DNA of 64,000 nucleotides from Tepidibacter hydrothermalis (lineage in GTDB: Bacteria; Bacillota; Clostridia; Peptostreptococcales; Peptostreptococcaceae): the NCBI RefSeq assembly GCF_029542625.1, contig NZ_CP120733.1, forward strand, positions 1,488,001-1,552,000, in the 5' to 3' direction. Both the position numbers and the translations under genes were made by a program. Of the stretch, positions 26,630 to 34,182 are shown piece after piece; the first letter of the stretch is position 1; every line of letters starts with the position of its first letter. Under the pieces are notes generated by a model that was not told the origin of the DNA, searched no databases, and saw nothing but the letters and a program-made list of their open reading frames with translations.

Positions 26630-27901
26630 ATGAAAAAAATACTTATAAAAATTATATGTGCAGCGTTACTTTGCACAGGATGTACAGCTAATAACAGTTC
26701 AGTATCAGGTGCAATACATGAAGAAGAGAACAATACTAAAAAGCATATTGAGGTTTCAAATCCAAATTATAAAGAATATATTAGTACTAAAGATATTATA
26801 AGAGATACTTCTAAGCTTGGTGGAGTGTATAAGAAGTACTATTCTAAATATATTCAATATGTAGCACCAAATGGAAAAACTATTACAATTGCAGCGCAAG
26901 ATAAAGTGACAGATGAACAGATCTTAAAAGCATATAATCAATTAAGTTTTTATCTAGAGGATTTTGGACAATATAAAAAAGGTGAAGTTGCAAACAAAAT
27001 GGCTGAAAATGGTGCAGTTTTAGTTATGCCAAATGGGGCTGATGGAGAATCTAATATTTCAGAAAGAGCACTTCAAGGACAACCTCTATATCAAATGGAA
27101 GTGGTTACTGTAGGAAGTAAATGGTATACAGAAAATGACTATGAGCACAGAGATGCAGCCTATGAAGAGATACTTCACATGGTTCATGATTATGGTATTG
27201 GACTAGAAAGTAATCCAGGAGCACTTCCAAATTTACAAAAAGAAATTTACAAGGCTATGAAAAATTCACTTCCTAAAAATAAAAATGATTGGGGTAAAAA
27301 AGGCTTGTGGGGACTTGGGTCAAAGGATTGGTTAATAGAACTTGAAAAGGAAGGGAGTCTTGAACAAGAATATTTAGCATCTGTAGTAGATTCTTATTAT
27401 GGACTTTGGGCACCATATACAGAAAATAAGGGTGGTATGTGGGGAATTTATACTTCAAAGACTAGAGAAGATATTAAAAAGAATGATCCTATGGGATATA
27501 AGGTAGTAAGTGAGTTTTTACCAAGCTATATAACATATATGGCTAGAGTTGATTCTGAATTTAGTGGTACTTTTAAAATGTACTATGATGAAAAAGAACC
27601 TTATACACATAAATCAAAATATCTAAAAAATGCAAGATTATTAGGAAATAAAAACACAGGATTAATTGGTAACTCGGAAGATAATGTTTTGATAGGTAAT
27701 AGTGGAAATAATAAAATTGATGGAAGAGAAGGAATGGATACAGTTCAGTTTACTGGAGATTCTGTAGACTATGAGATAATAAAAAAAGATAATAACATTA
27801 TTGTTAAAGATAAAATGAATCGTGATGGTGAAGACACATTAACAGGCATTGAAGTTTTAAGATTTACTGATAAAGATATTTCTATTTCTGAAATACAGTA
27901 A
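26630..27901 (+). CDS. Lipoprotein with C-terminal RTX-like repeats
   Basis: A 423-residue lipoprotein: signal peptide with lipobox LLCTGC and lipidated Cys18. The central part is related to the preceding lipoprotein (AYEEILHMVHDYG against VEHILHTVTDVG). Residues about 340-365 read NTGLIGNSEDNVLIGNSGNN and then KIDGREGMDTVQF, the G-N-x-G-N/D pattern of RTX calcium-binding repeats, followed by the strand-rich tail (DTLTGIEVLRFTD) common after RTX arrays. RTX repeats are mainly found in proteins exported by Gram-negative type I systems, so their presence on a clostridial lipoprotein is unusual. Function unknown. Confidence 0.75.
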   Translation: MKKILIKIICAALLCTGCTANNSSVSGAIHEEENNTKKHIEVSNPNYKEYISTKDIIRDTSKLGGVYKKYYSKYIQYVAPNGKTITIAAQDKVTDEQILKAYNQLSFYLEDFGQYKKGEVANKMAENGAVLVMPNGADGESNISERALQGQPLYQMEVVTVGSKWYTENDYEHRDAAYEEILHMVHDYGIGLESNPGALPNLQKEIYKAMKNSLPKNKNDWGKKGLWGLGSKDWLIELEKEGSLEQEYLASVVDSYYGLWAPYTENKGGMWGIYTSKTREDIKKNDPMGYKVVSEFLPSYITYMARVDSEFSGTFKMYYDEKEPYTHKSKYLKNARLLGNKNTGLIGNSEDNVLIGNSGNNKIDGREGMDTVQFTGDSVDYEIIKKDNNIIVKDKMNRDGEDTLTGIEVLRFTDKDISISEIQ

Positions 27902-27931
27902 TTTTAGTAATGAATATAAGAATGAGTTTAT

Positions 27932-27969
27932 AAAGAGATGTTAATTTTAAGTAATTAACATCTCTTTTT
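27932..27969 (+). terminator. Terminator after the RTX-like lipoprotein
   Basis: Fifteen-base perfect arms AAAGAGATGTTAATT and AATTAACATCTCTTT around TTAAGT, then a T-run. Confidence 0.93.
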
Positions 27970-27999
27970 TCTATGTAATCATAAAAAGGTATTTAAGCG

Positions 28000-28202
28000 A
28001 AAATGAGGATAATTGAAATAACGCTACTTAAATTAATCTTTTAATAAAACTAAAGATTGTATCTTATTAAATATCCTAAAACTTCTCAAACTCCCTTGCG
28101 GTCAAACAACGAAGTTTCTTAACGTATATTTAAACAATACAATCTGAGTTTCATAGTAAAAGATTAATCAAAAGTAGCTAACATTTAAATTATCCTCATT
28201 TT
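28000..28202. mobile_element. MITE-like element with 15-bp terminal inverted repeats
   Basis: A 203-base segment begins AAAATGAGGATAATT and ends AATTATCCTCATTTT, a perfect 15-base inverted repeat. Inner inverted matches continue (GCTACTT/AAAGTAGC, ATTAATCTTTTA/TAAAAGATTAAT, GATTGTAT/ATACAATC), so the whole can fold into one long hairpin with a loop near 28085-28125. It has no coding capacity. No clear target-site duplication is seen. Confidence 0.6.
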
Positions 28203-28385
28203 AAATTAGGTGATACATAGATTTTATGATTTTGGAGGTTGATTATCTGTATAGATCATTTAATGAAGAATGATTATTTGTGCCATGGATATTGTAATAG
28301 GATTTAGTAAGTCCAAATCATTTTGAAGTAAAATGTTTGCTAATGTATAGTCATTTGTCTACATGCATAAAAAATTCTTTGGTGT

Positions 28386-28541
28386 AGGGGTGGAAGGTTT
28401 CATTATAGCTACAGGACATTATTTGTCTTTGTTATACAATATAAGTTTTCGTTCCACTTATAGTGACATATATTTTATGATTGAGTGTTTTGTATGAAAA
28501 GAAAAATCTTATTGATATTATATGATAAAGAGTCCAAACTG
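28386..28541 (+). repeat. Dispersed repeat A, copy 1
   Basis: About 155 bases matching 31875-32031 at high identity, including exact stretches such as CATTATAGCTA, TTATACAATATAAGTTTT and a long run around AAAAATCTTATTGATA. It is non-coding. Shorter related segments lie at 35475-35568 and 42036-42126. Confidence 0.75.
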
Positions 28542-28621
28542 TGAGTATAAGTTTTTTAATATATATTAGTATATATAAGAGTGAATGCCTATTGATAGTT
28601 TCATAATATGAGACTATTTAT

Positions 28622-28815
28622 TAAATTATATGTGTACACCTAATTGTTTAGAATAATGCTATATATGGTAAATATTGTTTTAGATATAATTTGTGTAAAA
28701 ATCTATACTAAATATAGAATCCTTAATATTCTTTTAATAGTAAAATATTGTATAATTAAAATAAAAAATGCCTATAAGGGGTCATTTCAGGTTAATACAT
28801 AGAAAAATGCCTAAT
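28622..28815 (+). repeat. Dispersed repeat B, copy 1
   Basis: About 190 bases closely matching 60574-60761, with long exact runs around ATCTATACTAAATATAGAA and GGTTAATACATAGAAAAA. The final part also recurs at 54541-54577. It contains promoter-like TTGTATAATT but no open frame. Confidence 0.75.
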
Positions 28816-28917
28816 TCATAGTAGAATATTAGATAATGAATAATGAGGTTAGATCATAAAACAAGGAATTACGGTATTTTCTAGACATTATGAAATGAGA
28901 TAGGGGAGAAATGATAA

Positions 28918-28977
28918 ATTAGTATTAGAGATTATTCTATATGGATTGAAGCAGAGGAATGTGCAGAAGGCGAATAG
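28918..28977 (+). pseudogene. Short remnant of an immunity-like gene
   Basis: One frame reads ISIRDYSIWIEAEECAEGE and then a stop. The wording resembles the N-terminal part of small Firmicute immunity-like proteins, without a start codon or downstream continuation. It is treated as a fossil. Confidence 0.3.
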
Positions 28978-29191
28978 AACTTAATACAGGAATTTTATAT
29001 ATGCTGATAATATTATTATTGTTAGCAGGGATTAGATTGATAAAAGGCTTCAAAAATGAATCTGGACTTATACAAGTTAAAAGAAAATAAATAGAAAGAT
29101 TAGGAGTAAAGAGCAACAAGATATTTTAATAGGTATAGAAAAAATATGCTAAATGAAATTAAGAGGAAAAATAATATGGAGGTAATATATA

Positions 29192-29878
29192 GTGAGAGGT
29201 ATATTTAATAAAATAGATTCAATAGGTAAAAAAACAATAGTGGCGAAAATAGGAGGATTTCGACCAGAGCCTAATATTAAAAGTTGGTTTGGTGGAAACT
29301 TTTTTATTGATAATCAGAATGGTTGGCCAAAAGATAAAGATGGTTCTATGGTGCCTATTATTCAAATTAAGGTATCAGAGGTTCCAGGTGGAATAAGTCA
29401 CTTTGGAGAGGCTGAAATAGTGCAAGTATTCATTAATAAGGAAAGGCTACCATCAAGAATAATGGCTCAAAATGGAGAAGGCTGGTTATTGAGAGAGTAT
29501 AAAACCTTAGATGGATTAGAAATACAAAAAACGCCTAAAGAGTGTGATTTATATAGAACATTTCAGATTAAGTGGTATGCTTCACCTGAAGAGGATTTTC
29601 CATGTTGGGAAGAGATGTGGGAATACTTTGACATGAGTGAGATAAATGATGATGATGAATTAAGTGAACAATTTTTTGATGAATATGATAGTTATAATAA
29701 TACAAAGGTAGGAGGTTATGCATCATATATTCAATCTCCTTGCTCAAATGAATATAAATATATATTTCAGATAACATCTGAAGAAAAACCAAGGTTTATG
29801 GTTGGGGATAATGGAAATATATACATTCTCAAATCCAATAGTGATGGGAAATGGTATTTATATTGGGACTGCTATTAG
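29192..29878 (+). CDS. DUF1963 (YwqG-like) protein
   Basis: A 228-residue soluble protein with the YwqG/DUF1963 pattern: GWPKDKDGSMVPIIQIKVSE, then IVQVFINKE, and a C-terminal stretch PCSNEYKYIFQI with GDNGNIYILKS. GTG at 29192 follows GGAGG by nine bases. DUF1963 proteins are common near polymorphic-toxin immunity clusters and may act as immunity or adaptor proteins, but no biochemical role is established that I can cite. The neighbours are small, single-domain or broken genes, which fits an immunity island. Confidence 0.75.
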   Translation: MRGIFNKIDSIGKKTIVAKIGGFRPEPNIKSWFGGNFFIDNQNGWPKDKDGSMVPIIQIKVSEVPGGISHFGEAEIVQVFINKERLPSRIMAQNGEGWLLREYKTLDGLEIQKTPKECDLYRTFQIKWYASPEEDFPCWEEMWEYFDMSEINDDDELSEQFFDEYDSYNNTKVGGYASYIQSPCSNEYKYIFQITSEEKPRFMVGDNGNIYILKSNSDGKWYLYWDCY

Positions 29879-29920
29879 TCAATAGTGAAGAGGCATTTAA
29901 AAAATAAGGAGAGCGAAAAG

Positions 29921-30316
29921 GTGGAGAATTATCTAATAGAAACAAAAATAGGATGTATTTACGGAAGAGATGCTATTTATTTAGATGAAATTAATCATAA
30001 CTATGCTAAAAGGAAATTAAAATTTGTTGGAGAAATAAATGGAGCTTGTTGCAGTGGAACTGATGATGAGTCATTTATTAAATTTTCATTAGAGTTCCAA
30101 GGTGTATTTGCATTTAACTCAACTGAATTAGATATATATTGCGAATTGAAAGGTGATAACTGGTATGAAGGTAGTTTTGTAGAAATAAAAGAGTCAGAAT
30201 TGCTAAATACTGCAAAGAAAGTAGGAGGAAGTAATTTAAAGAGCTATTTAATACAGACCTATGATGATGTATTTGAAATAGTATGTGAGAAGTATAATTT
30301 TAAAATAGAAAAGTAG
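29921..30316 (+). CDS. Unknown small protein in immunity-like island
   Basis: A 131-residue protein beginning MENYLIETKIGCIYGRDAI. GTG at 29921 is chosen because AAGGAGAG lies seven bases upstream; the frame is open back to GTG 29885 without a good ribosome site. It has alternating strands with a Cys pair (GACCSGTDDES) and looks like a compact alpha/beta single domain. Family not recognised. The position directly after the DUF1963 gene suggests an immunity role, which is inference only. Confidence 0.6.
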   Translation: MENYLIETKIGCIYGRDAIYLDEINHNYAKRKLKFVGEINGACCSGTDDESFIKFSLEFQGVFAFNSTELDIYCELKGDNWYEGSFVEIKESELLNTAKKVGGSNLKSYLIQTYDDVFEIVCEKYNFKIEK

Positions 30317-30345
30317 CTAGTCATTGAATGAAGTATAGAAATTAG

Positions 30346-30483
30346 CTAACAAAGAGGTATAAAAATGTAGAAGCTGTAAAAAGAGATTTACAAAAAATAG
30401 AAAAATGCGAAGGGACAACTGTATTTGGTTGGTTATTGGAAATAATTGAAGATAATGAAAATGTTACTTTGATTTTAGAATAA
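30346..30483 (+). pseudogene. C-terminal fragment of a lost small gene
   Basis: A frame with no start codon reads LTKRYKNVEAVKRDLQKIEK and ends GWLLEIIEDNENVTLILE before a stop. It is coding-like in composition but lacks its 5' part, consistent with deletion inside the island. Confidence 0.45.
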
Positions 30484-30538
30484 CTATTCTAATTCTATGT
30501 AAGAGTTTAATAATATGCAATAATTAATTGGAGGATTT

Positions 30539-30844
30539 ATGATAAATGATAGAAATGTAAAGCAACTTATATATGAAAGGGCTAGTTTAGATCCTAATGA
30601 CCCAATTGTTGAAAAATATTGGGTTAAATTAACAGAATTATTGTCTGTGGATGAAGAAGCTACAAAACAGTTTTTAGAGAACTGCTCTAGTGATGAAGTA
30701 TATTGGATAAGTGAAATATTTGAAGATATTGCTTATAAATTTCAAAGTAGAAAGTTTATTTGTTTTCTTAAAGAATTACAGCATAAATTTACTGACATTG
30801 ATCTTACAGTAGATATTAATTCCGCAGAAGAAATGATTGAATAA
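30539..30844 (+). CDS. Small helical protein, immunity-like
   Basis: A 101-residue, mostly helical acidic protein (MINDRNVKQLIYERAS; then SSDEVYWISEIFEDIAYKF). GGAGG lies seven bases before the ATG. The wording resembles small proteins found repeatedly next to toxin-immunity genes in Bacilli and Clostridia, but I cannot assign a named family. A perfect 30-base palindrome starts at its stop codon and probably terminates it. Confidence 0.6.
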   Translation: MINDRNVKQLIYERASLDPNDPIVEKYWVKLTELLSVDEEATKQFLENCSSDEVYWISEIFEDIAYKFQSRKFICFLKELQHKFTDIDLTVDINSAEEMIE

Positions 30845-30872
30845 TTCCATATTTATATATAAATATGGAATT
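30843..30872 (+). terminator. Perfect 30-bp palindrome after the small gene
   Basis: Each half reads AATTCCATATTTATA or its complement, giving a 15-base stem at the stop codon. It lacks a T-run, so it may be a weak terminator or protein-binding palindrome. Confidence 0.5.
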
Positions 30873-30897
30873 ATCATATTCTGTATGTATTCCATAA

Positions 30898-31250
30898 GAC
30901 AGTGAATCAGAGGAGATATATGAAAACTTACAAAATGAATTTCCTTTCGTTAGTTGGGGAAGGGTTGATTGGGATAAATTAGAGAATAAATTTGAAGTAA
31001 GGGACATATTAGAAATCATATCTTATATACAAACAGAGTTAGAAGTACAAAATGATTTGGTTGGGGATATGGGAACTACCCTGTTATTAGAACAAACTTG
31101 AAAAGTGCTATGAGTGCCATTGAAAATATTAACGCTATTGGAGGAGACCAATGGATTTATAGTCATCATAATAAGTATTTAATAGAATTTCATCATGAAG
31201 AAGAAATAGTAAATAGGACATTTAATTTAAATAATATTAGTTATTGTTAG
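30898..31250 (+). pseudogene. Frameshifted immunity-like gene
   Basis: Two adjoining frames make one broken protein. The first reads from about 30898 (FPFVSWGRVDWDKLENKFEV) to NDLVGDMG; after a short G-run at 31071-31073 the meaning continues in the next frame as NYPVIRTNLKSAMSAIEN, then INAIGGDQWIYSHHNKYLIE, ending at 31250. Restoring one G (GGGG for GGG) rejoins them. The start codon is also missing. Confidence 0.6.
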
Positions 31251-31280
31251 TATATTTTTTTGTATAAGGAAGTGATATAT

Positions 31281-31820
31281 ATGGATTATATGAAACTAAG
31301 CAAAGAAGTTTCTTTTGCTTTAAGGCATGAGCCATGGAAATATGAATTAGAACTAGATGAAAATGGCTGGGTTGATATAGATCAATTGATTGAATCATTA
31401 AGATGTGATAGAAAATGGAAATCTTTAGATAGAAAAGATTTAGAAATTATGATTGAAAAATCAGATAAAAAGAGACATGAAATACATAATAGTAAGATTA
31501 GAGCATTATATGGACATTCTACACCTCAAAAAATAGTAAAAGCTGATAAAATACCACCTGATGTTTTATATCACGGAACACCTAAATATTTTATCGAATC
31601 AATAAGAGAAAAAGGACTTATTCCTAAAAGCAGACAATATGTACATCTATCTTCAGATACTGAAACAGCAATACAAGTAGGAAAAAGGAGAGCTGAAAAT
31701 CCAATCATTCTTAAAATTAATGCAAAACAAGCATCAATAGATGGAGTGAAATTCTATCATGCAAATGATACGATTTGGCTTGTAGACTCTATTGATCCCA
31801 AATACATTATAGAAAAATAG
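31281..31820 (+). CDS. kptA: RNA 2'-phosphotransferase (Tpt1/KptA family)
   Basis: A 179-residue NAD+-dependent RNA 2'-phosphotransferase. The N-terminal winged-helix part has LSKEVSFALRHEPWKYELEL and GWVDIDQLIESLR; the ADP-ribosyltransferase-fold part has VLYHGTPKYFIESIREKGL and VHLSSDTETAIQVGKRR, with the conserved Arg-His-Arg-Arg set. ATG at 31281 follows AAGGAAGTG. Bacteria lack the tRNA ligase that makes the yeast substrate, so the natural target is unknown. Its place at the end of an immunity island is suggestive of RNA repair or nucleotide detoxification. Confidence 0.88.
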   Translation: MDYMKLSKEVSFALRHEPWKYELELDENGWVDIDQLIESLRCDRKWKSLDRKDLEIMIEKSDKKRHEIHNSKIRALYGHSTPQKIVKADKIPPDVLYHGTPKYFIESIREKGLIPKSRQYVHLSSDTETAIQVGKRRAENPIILKINAKQASIDGVKFYHANDTIWLVDSIDPKYIIEK

Positions 31821-31837
31821 GTGATTTTAAAATAATC

Positions 31838-31872
31838 AAGGCAATCTTATTAAAATGAGGTTGTCTTTTTTA
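31838..31872 (+). terminator. Terminator after kptA
   Basis: Arms AAGGCAATCT and AGGTTGTCTT (two G-U pairs) then a T-run. The same hairpin type recurs at 35440-35472 and 55613-55644, each next to an accessory gene. Confidence 0.85.
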
Positions 31873-31874
31873 TG

Positions 31875-32031
31875 TGGGTATTGGGACGGTTGGGCTCATT
31901 ATAGCTATAGGACATTATTTACTGTTATTATACAATATAAGTTTTGGCTTGTATTGACATCTATTTTATGATCGAGTATTTTGTATGAAAAGAAAAATCT
32001 TATTGATATTATATGATAAAGAGTTTAAACG
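31875..32031 (+). repeat. Dispersed repeat A, copy 2
   Basis: Matches 28386-28541 at high identity, including an exact run through GTATGAAAAGAAAAATCTT. It lies directly after the kptA terminator. The remainder to 32152 shows no feature. Confidence 0.75.
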
Positions 32032-32152
32032 GTTATTATAAGGTGTTAAAAAAATATATATAAGAGAATGTTAACTTATTGTTTTGTAGTGAATATTTAA
32101 TACTTTGATCAGTAGTAGTTGATGAGGTTCTTTTAATATCTAATTTTTGAGA

Positions 32153-32385
32153 TTATTTCTCTGTTATTTTTTCATCAAGTAGTTTCTGTGATATAATTAG
32201 ATTTGGTTTCTCTATAGTTAATAGTTTATTGTTGTATATAGTCCAAAGGTTATTAAAACTTTGTTCATTAAAAATACTAATAAGGTCATTTAGAATTGTA
32301 CTTTCTATTTCACTTTTTTCTAATATAAGTTTAGATATTCCATTATCATCACGAGTGGGGCATCTATAAACACTTTTTTTATTTT
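32153..32385 (-). pseudogene. C-terminal gene fragment on the minus strand
   Basis: A minus-strand frame without a start codon reads YRCPTRDDNGISKLILEKSE, continues ILNDLISIFNEQSFNNLW, and stops at 32153. An in-frame stop lies just upstream, so only about 75 residues of a lost protein remain. Family not recognised. Confidence 0.4.
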
Positions 32386-32504
32386 AACTATTAAAATATG
32401 TAAGTATATTGAAATATAGAATATTGAGTAAGTAAGTATTTAGAATTAAGAGAGGTGAACCTTACCACATATATGAGTTCAAATCTTATGAAATGTACTT
32501 GAAT

Positions 32505-32535
32505 AAAAGACCATCTCTTAATGAGATGGTCTTTT
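32505..32535. terminator. Bidirectional terminator before the SnoaL-like gene
   Basis: Thirteen-base arms AAAAGACCATCTC and GAGATGGTCTTTT around a five-base loop, serving the leftward gene that ends at 32551. Confidence 0.85.
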
Positions 32536-32550
32536 ATCTACATAAGTTTG

Positions 32551-33042
32551 TTAGAAAGTTGGATTGTTATTATTTATACTTCCGCCTGTCATTAAGAACA
32601 AGAGTCTTGAGAAAGTGTCAATTGGTTGGATTGCATCCCAGTGCTCTACCAGTTTTCCATTTTTTAATCGAAATGTATCAGTAATAATAAATCCTTTTTT
32701 CTCATTGCCCCTGTGTTTCGCCATCATTGTGGTATGGCTATGCAAGAGGATGAAATCACCATCAGCATATATTCGCTTCACATCAAAAGAATACTCAGGG
32801 AATCTCTTGGTCAGTGTTTTCACATAGCTAATAAGTCCAGACATTTCATTTGGTATAGCTCTGTTGTGTTGTGTGTATGGAACATTACCGTATTTCTCCA
32901 TTGTGTAGTCAAAGTCATGTTCATTCATCAAATGTTGAAAAAAGTCCACGACGATTTTTGCATTTTCTGTTTCTTGTTCTGTCCAATTTTCTTGTAAATG
33001 TTTGTTGATATCAATTATTGGATATTTTTTTGATTGACTCAT
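32551..33042 (-). CDS. SnoaL-like / nuclear transport factor 2 fold protein
   Basis: A 163-residue protein of the SnoaL-like family (predicted cyclase or isomerase fold). Core features are NAKIVVDFFQHLMNEHDFD, then VPYTQHNRAIPNE, RIYADGDFILLHSHT and the closing DTFRLKNGKLVEHWDAIQP. ATG at 33042 follows GGAGG; the frame open to 33123 lacks a ribosome site. It is divergent from the TetR gene and its promoter carries the same operator, so it belongs to that small regulon. Substrate unknown. Confidence 0.82.
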   Translation of the reverse strand: MSQSKKYPIIDINKHLQENWTEQETENAKIVVDFFQHLMNEHDFDYTMEKYGNVPYTQHNRAIPNEMSGLISYVKTLTKRFPEYSFDVKRIYADGDFILLHSHTTMMAKHRGNEKKGFIITDTFRLKNGKLVEHWDAIQPIDTFSRLLFLMTGGSINNNNPTF

Positions 33043-33282
33043 TATAAGCCTCCTATTTTCATTTATATTTTTTAGATTGATATAGTAATCTTTTCCTGAG
33101 GAGTTGTAAAAACAGATCCTCAATTATACAGAAACTCGAATTACAACAGCCTCATCTTCTATTTACCAGAAGCATTCATGGCTTCAAAGAAGCCCCAATG
33201 TCCTTACTAATGGTTAGTTCCTTAATTTCCTCCTTAACATTATGAACATCAATAGCGGGTACTTACTAAATACATTAATTAA

Positions 33283-33300
33283 TAGACCGATCTACTTATA
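33283..33300. promoter_or_regulatory. TetR operator copy 1
   Basis: TAGACCGATCTACTTATA, one of four related sites. It lies in the transcribed leader of the SnoaL-like gene. Confidence 0.6.
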
Positions 33301-33364
33301 TGGTGTAAAAATATAACCACTTCAGCTTATGATAAGTAAAATGGTAATACATCACCATAAGCAT

Positions 33365-33382
33365 TAGACCGGTTTACTTATA
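33365..33382. promoter_or_regulatory. TetR operator copy 2
   Basis: TAGACCGGTTTACTTATA lies immediately downstream of the -10 box of the leftward promoter, where a bound repressor would block initiation. Confidence 0.75.
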
Positions 33383-33410
33383 TTTTAATTTATCCTTTAT
33401 TCATTGTCAA
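33382..33410 (-). promoter_or_regulatory. Leftward promoter for the SnoaL-like gene
   Basis: On the minus strand TTGACA (33410-33405), 17 bases, TAAAAT (33387-33382). It mirrors the rightward TetR promoter in box spacing and operator position. Confidence 0.75.
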
Positions 33411-33431
33411 TGATAATTGTATAAATTTTCA

Positions 33432-33460
33432 TTGACAATTATCGAAAGAAGAAGTAGTAT
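33432..33460 (+). promoter_or_regulatory. Rightward promoter for the TetR gene
   Basis: TTGACA (33432-33437), 17 bases, TAGTAT (33455-33460), with the operator starting at the last base of the -10 box. Confidence 0.8.
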
Positions 33461-33478
33461 ATAAGTAAACCGGTCTTA
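33460..33478. promoter_or_regulatory. TetR operator copy 3
   Basis: TATAAGTAAACCGGTCTTA, the inverted form of copy 2, sits at the TetR gene transcription start. It implies autoregulation. Confidence 0.75.
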
Positions 33479-33497
33479 TATTTGTTTAGGAGGGAAT

Positions 33498-34073
33498 ATG
33501 TCAAAATACAATAGAGAGGAAATTTTGCAATCTGGTGTTGAAATTCTAACGATGAAGGGGTTTTCAGGGTTAGGCGTTCAACACGTATTAAAAGCTTGCG
33601 GGATTCCAAAAGGATCCTTTTATAATTTCTTTGAAAACAAAGATGCATTTGTTATCGAAGCAATAAAGCTTTACAGCAGAAAAGTAAAATTCATTTTAGA
33701 ACAGATAGATAATGATAGCACTCTGAATCCGATTGAGAAGATTACAAAGTATTATTCTATTGCGAATGATTTCTTTTTCAATAAGGGCAACCTTAGAACA
33801 TGTCCAATGATGAATATTGTTTCAGATGGTGTGGAAAATGAGGCCATTATCGAGTTAATTCATAGCAGTATAGATATGCACAAAGATTTCATAGCAAAAT
33901 GGATTGACAGCGCAATGACCTTGGAACTCATTTCAAATCAAATAGATCCTGTTCGATTAACACATATGATTTATGATAACTATCATGGTGCAGTATTGAG
34001 GATGAAATATGAGAATTCAGAGTTGCCACTCAACAACTTCATTAGTAATGTACTACCATTTTACTTAAAGTAA
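33498..34073 (+). CDS. TetR/AcrR-family transcriptional repressor
   Basis: A 191-residue TetR regulator with the N-terminal helix-turn-helix FSGLGVQHVLKACGIPKGSF and YNFFENKDAFV, followed by a helical ligand-binding domain (C-terminal TetR_C type with LRTCPMMNIVSDG). It is divergent from the SnoaL-like gene and upstream of the flavin oxidoreductase. Four copies of an AGACCGGTYTA site flank these genes, so it probably represses all three and itself until an unknown (perhaps electrophilic) ligand appears. Confidence 0.9.
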   Translation: MSKYNREEILQSGVEILTMKGFSGLGVQHVLKACGIPKGSFYNFFENKDAFVIEAIKLYSRKVKFILEQIDNDSTLNPIEKITKYYSIANDFFFNKGNLRTCPMMNIVSDGVENEAIIELIHSSIDMHKDFIAKWIDSAMTLELISNQIDPVRLTHMIYDNYHGAVLRMKYENSELPLNNFISNVLPFYLK

Positions 34074-34100
34074 AATGGTTATATTTTTACACGGTTTAAG

Positions 34101-34117
34101 CAGACCGGTCTAAATAA
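34101..34117. promoter_or_regulatory. TetR operator copy 4, before the flavin oxidoreductase
   Basis: CAGACCGGTCTAAATAA shares the perfect core AGACCGGTCT with the other copies, 66 bases ahead of the oxidoreductase start. Confidence 0.65.
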
Positions 34118-34182
34118 ATCGAGTTTTGAAACATATTAATTAAATAAACCAATAAAGGTGAACAAATAAGGAGATGAGTATT

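Larger units (their letters stand above)
28203..28917. other. Non-coding stretch containing two dispersed repeats
   Basis: No supported gene. It holds the first copies of two long repeats, entered separately at 28386-28541 and 28622-28815. Short frames elsewhere are interrupted and lack ribosome sites. Confidence 0.6.

Noticed and set aside
25646-27901. Functional HExxH metallopeptidase in the lipoproteins
   Set aside because: The exact HExxH motif is absent in both; only a resemblance remains.
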